Shown here one piece after another: positions 31,742 through 40,040 of a stretch of DNA of 64,000 bases; the stretch's first letter is position 1, and each line of letters starts with the position of its first letter. This stretch comes from Didymella arachidicola (Eukaryota > Ascomycota > Dothideomycetes > Pleosporales > Didymellaceae). Below the pieces are notes generated by a model. The model made no database searches. It saw nothing but the letters and a program-made list of their open reading frames with translations, and was not told the DNA's origin. The stretch is from NCBI GenBank assembly GCA_016630955.3, contig CM049988.1:2418001-2482000 (forward strand), read 5' to 3'. Position numbers and translations under genes: made by a program.

Positions 31742-33156
31742 ATGCTCAAACTCGCGAAGTTGCTCTTTCGAAGACAACCCTTGCCCCAACTCAAATTTCC
31801 AACATCCGGTTTCGAAGTTGTCAGTGACGCAGTGTTGTTTGAGGAAGAACATTTTGAGGACTTCCACAGGGGCATCTACAATCCGGTCAACATAGGAGAT
31901 GTCTTCGCATCGAAGTATCAAGTAGCAGGTTAAACTGGTTTTGGCGTTTCGTCCACTGTTTGGCTCGCCCGTGATCTGCAGCAAGTTAGCATTCGGCGAT
32001 TATGCTGTGTATACTAACAGCAAACAAGTCGCCATGCTTATACGACCTTGAAAATTTTCACAAGAGAGGGAATGGATGAGGATGAGTACAACATGTACAA
32101 TCTCTTAGGCAAAGGCAATGCTTCGCATCCAGGATACAAACACGTCCGGACAGCCCTTGACTTGTTTACCATTCCCCGACAAGGTGGCGATCATCGATGC
32201 CTTGTCCAGAAACCAATGTGGAATAGTTTCAAGGATCTCTTGAACAGAAATTCCGCGCACCGCTTCACGGACGAGCTGCTAAGAGTTGGGTTGTCGCAAG
32301 TGTTCCTCGCGCTCGGTTACCTCCACACAGAAGCCAAGACCATACATACAGGTACGGCCTAAGATATGTCTTCGCGCAACTCTGTTGACAAGAATGTAGA
32401 TATCAAAGCTGACAACATACTTATAGAAATCGAGGATCAGGGCATCTTGAAAGCCTTTGTCGACGCCGAAATGGCGTCTCCTTCGCCTCGAAAAGTCGTA
32501 GATGGCAAGCCAATCTCCGCGACACGCCAGTTTGGATTGCCGAAAGAGTATGGCCATGTTGTCCTTGGAGACTTCGGCTCTGCAGTTCGTGGCGACAAAC
32601 CTCAGTTCCATGACGCGCAACCAGATGTCTACCGATGTCCGGAGGTCATGCTGCAGACTGAATGGGGTTACCCAGCTGATATCTGGAACGTTGGAGCGAT
32701 GGTGAGTACAGACTCAAGCCTGGGGCGAACCCAGACATTGACCGAGGAACACAGATTTGGGACCTCTATGAAGGAAAACACCTCTTTTACGGCATTGATC
32801 CAACCGAGAAGCGATACCTGACCAGAGCTCATCTCGCGGAATTAGTGGCAATGCTTGGTCTGCCGCCGATGGATATGCTCAAGAGGGGAGGGCGGAGTAA
32901 TGAATTCTTCGATAGTGAAGGTGAGACTGCGCTCCCAAAGTACCGTCTGAAGCTAATCAAATCTCTGTTAGGAAACTGGATAGCCGGAATACACGTACCG
33001 CAAGGCTTGACATTGGAGAAATGGGAAGAGAATCTGGAAGGAGAAAAGAAAGAACAGTTCTTGCAATTTGTGAGGTGCATGCTACAGTGGAGGCCTGAGG
33101 ATCGATGGACCGCGAAGGAGTTACTTGAGCATCCTTGGATGAAAGGGAACTCGTAG
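31742..33156 (+). pseudogene. SRPK-like protein kinase with one in-frame stop in the Gly loop
   Basis: Exons 31742-31984, 32021-32351, 32400-32701, 32755-32920 and 32972-33156 join in phase and would encode 408 aa. The layout is that of fungal SRPK-type (CMGC) kinases: short N-terminus (MLKLAKLLFRRQ), FASKYQVAG then TGFGVSSTVWLARD, LKIFTREGMDEDEYN, IHTDIKADNIL (catalytic loop), LGDFGSAV (DFG), YRCPEVMLQTEWGYPADIWN, and WRPEDRWTAKELLEHPWM at the end. A TAA at 31931-31933 sits where the ATP-binding loop normally has a Lys (consensus GKLGxG), and it cannot be spliced out without losing the Gly loop. Everything else is intact, so the lesion is recent, or an error. The first intron is only 36 nt. 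The gene sits between two inverted pogo elements. Confidence 0.82.
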
Positions 33157-33841
33157 ATCAGGTTGAGCAAGTATGAAAAGACTCGGACATGGTTAAAATG
33201 AAGCTAGAGGCGTTCTTCAAGAGCTCTTGTTGCGTAGGTCGCGAGTCAAGCTTGGACGCTAGATTCTTGCTGCTAGCTGTGCCGACCAGATCAGGGATTC
33301 TGATTGAAGAAGCTCGGCTCTAGATTGGGTTTTCCTAAGCTGTGTCGCCTGTGTGATGCAATTTCGCCAGTTGCTATTGCAACACGATTGGAGAATTATC
33401 TATCGTCATTCCTGTCGCAACATGATTTGTTAAAACGTGTTTCCGCATCTGAGAACGAGGAAACAGTAGATCAACCGTGATTAGGTTCATAACTTTTATC
33501 GGATTGGATTGATGAGCTTGTTTTCAACGTCCTTTGATTGTGTGTGTGAAGGATGTGGGTAGTAGTAGTATCGTGCATATCGCCGCCAAATCTGAGTTGT
33601 ATGCTGTCTGGGATGCGGTCCGTCTCGGCTCTTGGGTCGAAACGTTCGGGTCCAGCTCTTTCCAGGTTGAATGTCTGTTGTGGATTGATTACGAGAAAAG
33701 CGCTGTTCGTCGTCAGTTCTGCGATGTCAAGTTGGCGATATAAGGGAGCCGGTGGGATGAGTCAATTGTTGCTGTGGTTCTTGCACGCGGGTGACAAAAT
33801 AAGCCGCACTCACAAAAAGTGACCATTTTACTACACTTATA
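33157..33841. other. spacer between kinase gene and pogo copy 2
   Basis: No coding or repeat feature is supported. Short frames only. Confidence 0.4.
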
Positions 33842-33898
33842 ACGTACCTCACGGGCGAGCCGCCCACACGGGCGAGTCGCCCACTTTTGCCAAGACCC
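33842..33898 (+). repeat. terminal inverted repeat (low-coordinate end) of pogo copy 2
   Basis: It contains two near-identical 17-bp direct units, ACGGGCGAGCCGCCCAC and ACGGGCGAGTCGCCCAC, each itself partly palindromic, then TTTTGCCAAGACC. The partner is at 35651-35707. Confidence 0.9.
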
Positions 33899-33970
33899 TA
33901 CCAAACCTCACCCTGTTATGGCACAAAACACCACACTCTGGCCCTGCACAAGGCAGAACAGGTCGTAATA

Positions 33971-35626
33971 TCACTCAGAGACTACTTCTACTTCACTCTT
34001 GCACGTTCGCGCATTGTGTCCGCCCTCTCCGCACCGTCCACAGCGTCGTTGGGATGGTTCACCTCCTTCAGCGCGCACCCGCTTCTTTGTCTTCTTTCCA
34101 TCACGACGCGCCCCAAATTCCGCTAGAGCCGCCAGCCGCTGGCCTTCCTCAACCAGAAGGGATCCTCCCTCCTGAATTCGCTTCCTTTTGTGCGATTTGC
34201 GTCGTGTAGCAGCCTCAGTGGCTGCTTCAAGCTCACGGATCCGTTTTTGTGCCAGCGCAAGCTTATGCGATAGGATAGCTCCCCCCTTTGCGTAGTGCTC
34301 AATCGCACTGAGAACAGAGGTGGGCGAACTGCCCTGTTCCCTCCTATACTTGTCTCGAATTAGAGTTGATTGCGACTCGAATTCTAGGGTATTGCTTGGG
34401 GTTTGCGACTGCCAGGGCTCGTTGTTTGTGGGGAGTGGTGGTGACGGAGTGCGCAGCTTCACATCAAGGGTTGATATAACCTGTTTCGGGTCAAAAGGGA
34501 CTAATCCGGCCCCTCGGAACCCTCCTTGGATGTTGCTGGCAGTAATAGTTTTCTTGTAAGCCGCTTTAAAGCATGGCAGGAACTCCTGCTTCGTGACGTG
34601 GGTGATCCGGTTGCGGATGAGCTCATTGACCTCATCCCCGTACGCCTTCTTCAGAGGGGCAAAACAACCCACATCAAGTGGCTGCAGGAGATGCGATGAG
34701 TGCGGAGGCATACATAAAAGTACAATCTTGTGATCCTTGCAGTATTGCGTGAATCCTGCAGAGTTGTGGCTCTCGTGGCCATCAATAATAAGCATGCGGT
34801 GGGCTCCAACAGTACGTTCCTTCGTATGCCTGTTAAAGTGCTTCAACCAGTCAAAACCAAGCTCGTTGTTAGTCCAGCCGTTCTCAGAGATGGCAATAAC
34901 CCAGTCTTGGGGCAGGTTGTCGTCTTTATACCAGTTGGACTGGTGGTGGCGCGCTTTGAAGATGATGTAGGGTGGAATAGCCCATCCAGTAGCATTGATG
35001 CCCTGGATAACTGTTACCCACTCCCGGTTGCCTGGCTGGACCTGCTTTGCTCGTCCTGGCTTCCCTGCATCTGTTACGACTTTCCCGCTGCTTATCTGGC
35101 CCATCATGAAGCCTGTCTCGTCGAAGTTGTACGTGTCGTCGTCCAGGATACCATACTTAGCTTTGATGTTAGCTACAAGGCTGAACCAGTCCTGTATGAC
35201 CTTCGGGTCCTCACAGAGGGCTCGCCTGTAGTCGTACTTGTGATTGAAGACCACTTTGAGCTCCTCCCGACGCGAAACAAACGTACTGGCCCAGTTTGAG
35301 CCAACAGGGGCCAGACCGCGCTCCTTTCGCAGATAATTGGCCATATCAGTCACAGCTGCGAGCCGGGGGGACTCTCCTCGGGCAACCAGCTCAAGTATTT
35401 GCGTAACAATCACCTGCTCCTCACTGTTTGTCAGGCTCCGTGAGTTGGCCATAGTAGTGACGCGTGAAGCCCTTCCGGCGAGTCGGTCGCGTAGAGTAGT
35501 TCGGGGCGCGTTGTAGATAGCTGCAGCGCGTCGCACAGAGAGCTTTGCGTCTTGTTCAAGAGCCCAAAGCGCAAGCTGTATCTGACGCTCTTTTAACGCG
35601 TTAGGCTGGTGCTGTTGTGGTGGCAT
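33971..35626 (-). CDS. pogo-type transposase (DDE_1) with CCHC zinc knuckle, sister of copy 1
   Basis: 551 aa from the ATG at 35626 (MPPQQHQPNALKERQIQLAL). It has the same architecture as the transposase at 29627: paired N-terminal HTH domains (VRRAAAIYNAPRTTLRDRLA; LVARGESPRLAAVTDMANYL), catalytic Asp residues in YNFDETGFMMG, MLIIDGHESHNSAGF and LLQPLDVGCFAPLKKAY, a basic RRKSHKRKRIQ stretch and CGRCGEGGHNARTC near the C-terminus. The two proteins are collinear and clearly homologous, with roughly seven residues in ten the same in the stretches compared. No stop or frameshift. Lysine- and arginine-rich tail probably aids nuclear entry and DNA binding. Confidence 0.95.
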   Translation of the reverse strand: MPPQQHQPNALKERQIQLALWALEQDAKLSVRRAAAIYNAPRTTLRDRLAGRASRVTTMANSRSLTNSEEQVIVTQILELVARGESPRLAAVTDMANYLRKERGLAPVGSNWASTFVSRREELKVVFNHKYDYRRALCEDPKVIQDWFSLVANIKAKYGILDDDTYNFDETGFMMGQISSGKVVTDAGKPGRAKQVQPGNREWVTVIQGINATGWAIPPYIIFKARHHQSNWYKDDNLPQDWVIAISENGWTNNELGFDWLKHFNRHTKERTVGAHRMLIIDGHESHNSAGFTQYCKDHKIVLLCMPPHSSHLLQPLDVGCFAPLKKAYGDEVNELIRNRITHVTKQEFLPCFKAAYKKTITASNIQGGFRGAGLVPFDPKQVISTLDVKLRTPSPPLPTNNEPWQSQTPSNTLEFESQSTLIRDKYRREQGSSPTSVLSAIEHYAKGGAILSHKLALAQKRIRELEAATEAATRRKSHKRKRIQEGGSLLVEEGQRLAALAEFGARRDGKKTKKRVRAEGGEPSQRRCGRCGEGGHNARTCKSEVEVVSE

Positions 35627-35650
35627 TGGAGTGGTGATAGTGTTTTGGTG

Positions 35651-35707
35651 GGGTCTTGGCAAAAGTGGGCGACTCGCCCGTGTGGGCGGCTCGCCCGTGA
35701 GGTACGT
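35651..35707 (-). repeat. terminal inverted repeat (high-coordinate end) of pogo copy 2
   Basis: Reverse complement of 33842-33898, followed by TA at 35708-35709. Confidence 0.9.
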
Positions 35708-35836
35708 TAGCTACACAACAATAAACAATATTAAAACTCTAACAAGGTAGAATTAAGAGAATCTTCTACCCTATAATTCTGTGTTTTCGCTAGCCTTATA
35801 GATACGTGGTTGTGCTTATAGAGCATAATAAGGGGA

Positions 35837-35850
35837 GGGTTGATCTTGGT
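35837..35850. repeat. 14-bp target-site duplication of the LINE (3' side)
   Basis: GGGTTGATCTTGGT occurs here, directly beside the (TTTAG)n tail, and again at 41853-41866 at the other end of the LINE. A direct repeat of this length at both borders marks target-primed reverse transcription. Confidence 0.85.
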
Positions 35851-36134
35851 TTAGTTTAGTTTAGTTTAGTCATCCTACTCGGTTTCAGCCGCGTACTGCG
35901 CAGCTATGTCCGGAGTGACAGGCTGTGGCAGACAGCGGACGCGGTGCGGACGTTGATCCGCGCCGCCCCACTTCATCCCTTGAACGAGACCAGCTGCCCC
36001 CGTAACCTGCCGTTTTCCATCAACCACTATCTACAATTTGCCTGGCAGCTCATCTAGATACTGGTTCTACTGACTGTATGCCGTGATTCTAGGCTCTTAG
36101 AGGCGCGTTGCCTCGTCTATCGCGTCCGCTGTAC

Positions 36135-39100
36135 CTACAGTCTCCCCCCAGCGCTCGGCGTCGTCTGCGTATCTCTAATCCCCATATGCCCAAGGATCTG
36201 CGTCTGCTTCATATACTGGACGGCTTTGGTAGCTAGCTGCGGCGTGCTCAGGATGGTCCTGAGGCTGTGTCGTCCGGAAAGGTTGGCGAAGATGCGGTTC
36301 CGGAGGTCCTTGTGCTTGCTGCAGCGGAGGAGGACGTGCGCGACGGTCTGTCGCCTCTCTCCGCAGCTGCAACGGGGGCTGGTGATGTCCGGAACATGGC
36401 GATTGAAGAGGAAGTCGTTGAGACCGATCTTCTCGGTCCGCAGCTGCACCAGCAGCGCGCTCTCCCGCTTGCTGAGCCTCTCGTGGAGCTGTAGCACCTT
36501 CTTGGTGGGCACTGGCGTGTGTCTGTACGTCGCGCGGCCTTTCTTGTCTTCCCTCCACGCGCCGATCCACGCTCTCTCTGCCTGCGTCTTGCACCATCTT
36601 CTGAGCGTTGTCCTGAGCGGGTATAGCTGTGCGGGCGTGTCTGCTGGCTGCTGTCTGCGGCCGTTCTCTCTCCATCCGGTGGCTTCCTTGGCAGCCTGGT
36701 CGGCGGCCTCGTTTCCAGGTATGCCCACGTGGGCAGGGATCCATCGGACAGCCACTGAGTATCCTTTGTCCTGGAGCTCCAGAACCTGTTGCGCGATGTC
36801 CGCGAGGATGTACGCGCCTGATCGCCCTTCGGCTTTGGCTATTGACCAGATGGCGGCTTGGTTGTCCGTGTATATGGCAATTTGTTTTCGTTCGCCGTCT
36901 CTGTCTGCATACTCCTGCGCGATCTGCAGTGCGAGGCTGATGCCTTGCAGCTCCGCTGCGTATACTGTCGACAGTGTGTCGGATCCCATATGTACGGATA
37001 GCGTCTGTTGTGTTAGCAGGCACACTGCTGCGGAGCCGATCTCGCCCTCGATGCCGCTGCCATCTGTATAGATGCTGAGGCTCTTGTTTGCTGCGCATTC
37101 TCGATTATGGTGCTTACGGGCCTCCTCCGCATCGTTGTCAATGTAGGTGTGTGGCCCTCGCTGCCACGGCGGTGTGATGAACGGAGGGATGGGCTCTTGC
37201 TTGTCAAGATCGCGCACCTGCTTGCTCCTTAGTGCCTCGTAAGCTTTTTGCCAGGGGCTCTTGTGTGCCCTGTAGTTCTTGTCAATGACCACTGGTACCG
37301 GTTCGCGTGGCTCGTAGCACGCAGTCTGTGCGATGGTCCTAGACGAAGACAGTCGAGTGACGACGTCCGCGTTGTGCTTCCAGATCTGCTGCTCGATGGG
37401 AAGAAGGAATGTCTCCACATCCAGTGCGACCCTTGATGTCGCTCTGTAGGCGCCGCATATGCTTCTTGCTGCTCTTGCTTGTATGCTGCGCAGGGCGTCG
37501 ACCGTCTTGTGCGTGTAGCCGCGCTTCTTGTCGTTGAGGTTGGCATTGGACCAGATGGAACACGCGTACATCATCTGTGGCAGCGCGATGGCTTCGTACA
37601 GTCTGCGCATGTCTTGCAGTCGGACGCCCCAGGTGGAGCTGCCTAAGCTGCTCAGCGTGTGCACTGTGCGAGTTGCCTTTTGTCTGACCGTCTCTACATG
37701 TTCTCTCCACTTCAGCTTGGTGTCAAGGGTCAAGCCTAGGTACTTGCACGTTGGTGACGGCTTTATCTCGCCCCACTCTGTCTGGATGGCCGCGTCGACG
37801 TTGATGCGTTTGCGCGATCTTGTGAAGTGGGTCAGCTGGAACTTGTCAGGAGCGAACACTGAGGCATGTGTGGTTGCCCATCGCTGTGCTTTCTCAAGTG
37901 TTGTGCCCAGTATCTCGCACGTTCGTTCTGTGGTCTTGCCCCAAGCGAGGATGGCCACGTCGTCAATGTATCCTGTAGACATGGTATCTGTCTGCTCGTT
38001 GCACTGGTCGACCAAATCGGCGTTGTAGAGGATATAGAGCAGAGGGGAGAGGGGCGAGCCCTGCGGAATGCCCGTGTTAATTGCGTAGTCGTTGGACGTA
38101 TATCCGTCGACCAGAATATGCGTGTGTCTGTCGCTCAAGAAGCTTGCTATCCAGCGCACTGTGTTCTCGTCGACCTTCCGCTTTCGCAGGTTGTGAAGCA
38201 GCCGCTTGTGAGATACGTTGTCGAAGGCTCCGGACACGTCCAGCAACAGGAGGCTGGCCACCTGGCCGTCTTTGCCGTTGTTCCACTGTTCGTAGATCTT
38301 CGCTGTGACAGCGTGTAGTGCGTGCTCGGTAGATCGATGCTTCCTTCCACCCATGTGGGTCGGTGGTAGCACGTGGTGGGTCTCAACGAGGTAGCTCAGT
38401 CTCCGTGCCACTACCGCATCCATGACCTTGCCGATTGTGTTGAGCAGTGCGATGGGCCGGTATGCTTTAGGTGCTGCGTAGTTGGCTTTACCAGGTTTGC
38501 GCAGGACCGCTGTGATAGAGGCTCGGAACGAGACCGGGCAGTAGCCCAGCCGTAGGCTTTGGTTATAGATTCTCGTCAGGTGGGCTGCAATCAGATCGAT
38601 GCCGGCTTGCAGCGCTTTGTTTATGATGCCATCCGGCCCTGGAGCCTTGAGGGGCGATGCCGCTCGTATCGCTGTGCGCACCTCCTTCTCCTCAATCAGT
38701 GGCATGTCAATCTGGCCGCTGTACGCAGCGTGCTCTATGTCTCCCAAGTCTGCTTCAGGTGGCGTTGGAAAGAAGACGTCTCGAAACAGCTCAGCTTTGT
38801 CTGCAGGGTCGATGAGTTCTTCTTGTGTGTCAGGGTGATGTATAGTTGGTATGGATCTGGTGGACTGGTCGTGCCTCGTGCGTGCCCACTTCGCTAGCTT
38901 CCATAGCGCGTCTGGCGACTCAGATGCCCGCTCAATACGGTCTCTGTGTGCTTTACGCAGTGCCTTTCTAATCGTCCTCGCTTTGTGATTCCTTGCGGCG
39001 CGGTATGCTTCCCACGTCTCTTCTGTGTGGTGTCGGCTGTGTGCTCTCTTCAGTCGTTTTGTCTCAGCGAGCACTGCTCTGCATTCCTCAGTCCATCCCT

Positions 39101-40040
39101 CGCGTGTATAGGTGGAGGGATGAGTCTCGGGCACTGCTTCGTGTATCGCGTCCTGGATTGCTGCTGTCACCTCAGCCGTGTAGGAGTCAAGCGCTGTGTT
39201 TGTGAGTGGTCTTCGAAGAGGAGGCAGAGAGCGCCTCAGCGCTTTCGTATACAGTTTCTCGTTCAGTCTTTTCCAGTCTTTCCGCGGCTTCTTCTCAAGA
39301 CATTGCACTGTGAGATCTAGCGTTGTGCTTATAGGCAGATGATCTGAGTCGTGGTCTAGGCTCCTGTCTACTTCGCTTTTGATGACTTGCTCAATCAGCC
39401 CTGTTGTAACAAGACAAAGATCGATTGTAGACTGCGATCGGCCTTCTTCGTACGTTACTGTGCCTGGTGGGAGGGTGTTGTGGAGCGCAAAGTCCCCTAT
39501 GATGTCTATTAGGTCTTCTGATTCAGGATTAGTGACCTCCCTGTTTAGTCCTCCCCATAAGGGGTGGTGCAGATTGAAGTCACCAAGTAGCACTTGTTCG
39601 TTTGTCTGGTAATGCCTTAGCGCCTCCCGCACCTGCGGTATTGCACTCTGCCGGTTGTTTGAGGTCTTTGGCGGGTTGTAGACGTTGTGGACAATAAGCT
39701 GCTCTTGGCTTTGCTGATCGTCTGTTAAGTCTATGTTAATAATAATAGAACAAATGTCTCTTGTTCGCTCCTCAAAGCGCCACTTTGTCTGATCTATTCT
39801 CTTGTTAATGAAGAAGCAGACCCGTGCTTGGCCTTCCGCGTCTCCTGCTGGGTAGCAAAGGTGGAACCTATCCTTGGCTGGGTGATGAGTGGTGGCGGAG
39901 TACGGGTTCCTCCACGGCTCCTGGATGGCGATGATGTCGAAGTCGTAGATCGCCTGATCGCGCAGCAGCGACGCCATGACCATGTCTCTCGACTTCCTTA
40001 CGTTGTACTGTAGTATGTTCAGTCTGTTGTGTCTATTCAT
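36135..40040 (-). CDS. LINE ORF2: APE endonuclease, reverse transcriptase, RNase H
   Basis: 1,301 aa without interruption. The endonuclease (about residues 5-240) shows LNILQYNVRKSRD, IIAIQEPWRNPY, LLGDFNLHHPLWGG and SDHLPIST. The reverse transcriptase (about 480-760) shows AYRPIALLNTIGKVMDAVV, LLLDVSGAFDNVSH, GIPQGSPLSPLLYILYNADL, the catalytic YIDDVAIL (about 690) and KYLGLTLDTKLKW. RNase H (about 986-1120) shows SIYTDGSGIEG, AELQGISLALQ, IYTDNQAAIWSIA and PAHVGIPGNEAADQAAKEA. A C-terminal CCHC-type cluster, CSCGERRQTVAHVLLRCSKH, lies near 1,222. All catalytic residues that can be recognised are present. Its ATG overlaps the ORF1 stop as ATGA, pointing to coupled termination-reinitiation. 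Confidence 0.96.
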   Translation of the reverse strand: MNRHNRLNILQYNVRKSRDMVMASLLRDQAIYDFDIIAIQEPWRNPYSATTHHPAKDRFHLCYPAGDAEGQARVCFFINKRIDQTKWRFEERTRDICSIIINIDLTDDQQSQEQLIVHNVYNPPKTSNNRQSAIPQVREALRHYQTNEQVLLGDFNLHHPLWGGLNREVTNPESEDLIDIIGDFALHNTLPPGTVTYEEGRSQSTIDLCLVTTGLIEQVIKSEVDRSLDHDSDHLPISTTLDLTVQCLEKKPRKDWKRLNEKLYTKALRRSLPPLRRPLTNTALDSYTAEVTAAIQDAIHEAVPETHPSTYTREGWTEECRAVLAETKRLKRAHSRHHTEETWEAYRAARNHKARTIRKALRKAHRDRIERASESPDALWKLAKWARTRHDQSTRSIPTIHHPDTQEELIDPADKAELFRDVFFPTPPEADLGDIEHAAYSGQIDMPLIEEKEVRTAIRAASPLKAPGPDGIINKALQAGIDLIAAHLTRIYNQSLRLGYCPVSFRASITAVLRKPGKANYAAPKAYRPIALLNTIGKVMDAVVARRLSYLVETHHVLPPTHMGGRKHRSTEHALHAVTAKIYEQWNNGKDGQVASLLLLDVSGAFDNVSHKRLLHNLRKRKVDENTVRWIASFLSDRHTHILVDGYTSNDYAINTGIPQGSPLSPLLYILYNADLVDQCNEQTDTMSTGYIDDVAILAWGKTTERTCEILGTTLEKAQRWATTHASVFAPDKFQLTHFTRSRKRINVDAAIQTEWGEIKPSPTCKYLGLTLDTKLKWREHVETVRQKATRTVHTLSSLGSSTWGVRLQDMRRLYEAIALPQMMYACSIWSNANLNDKKRGYTHKTVDALRSIQARAARSICGAYRATSRVALDVETFLLPIEQQIWKHNADVVTRLSSSRTIAQTACYEPREPVPVVIDKNYRAHKSPWQKAYEALRSKQVRDLDKQEPIPPFITPPWQRGPHTYIDNDAEEARKHHNRECAANKSLSIYTDGSGIEGEIGSAAVCLLTQQTLSVHMGSDTLSTVYAAELQGISLALQIAQEYADRDGERKQIAIYTDNQAAIWSIAKAEGRSGAYILADIAQQVLELQDKGYSVAVRWIPAHVGIPGNEAADQAAKEATGWRENGRRQQPADTPAQLYPLRTTLRRWCKTQAERAWIGAWREDKKGRATYRHTPVPTKKVLQLHERLSKRESALLVQLRTEKIGLNDFLFNRHVPDITSPRCSCGERRQTVAHVLLRCSKHKDLRNRIFANLSGRHSLRTILSTPQLATKAVQYMKQTQILGHMGIRDTQTTPSAGGRL

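Larger units (their letters stand above)
33842..35707 (-). mobile_element. complete Fot1/pogo-type DNA transposon, copy 2 (1,866 bp)
   Basis: The element is flanked by TA (33840-33841 and 35708-35709) and by 57-bp inverted repeats (33842-33898 and 35651-35707) that match exactly by eye. Its transposase is on the minus strand and intact. The repeats share ACGTAC at the tip and CACTTTTGCCAAGACC at the inner end with copy 1 but differ between, so this is a sister family and not the same element. Confidence 0.93.

Noticed and set aside
36175..37098. 307-codon frame overlapping LINE ORF2
   Set aside because: It is a +1 shadow of the RNase H region, Arg-rich and without domains.
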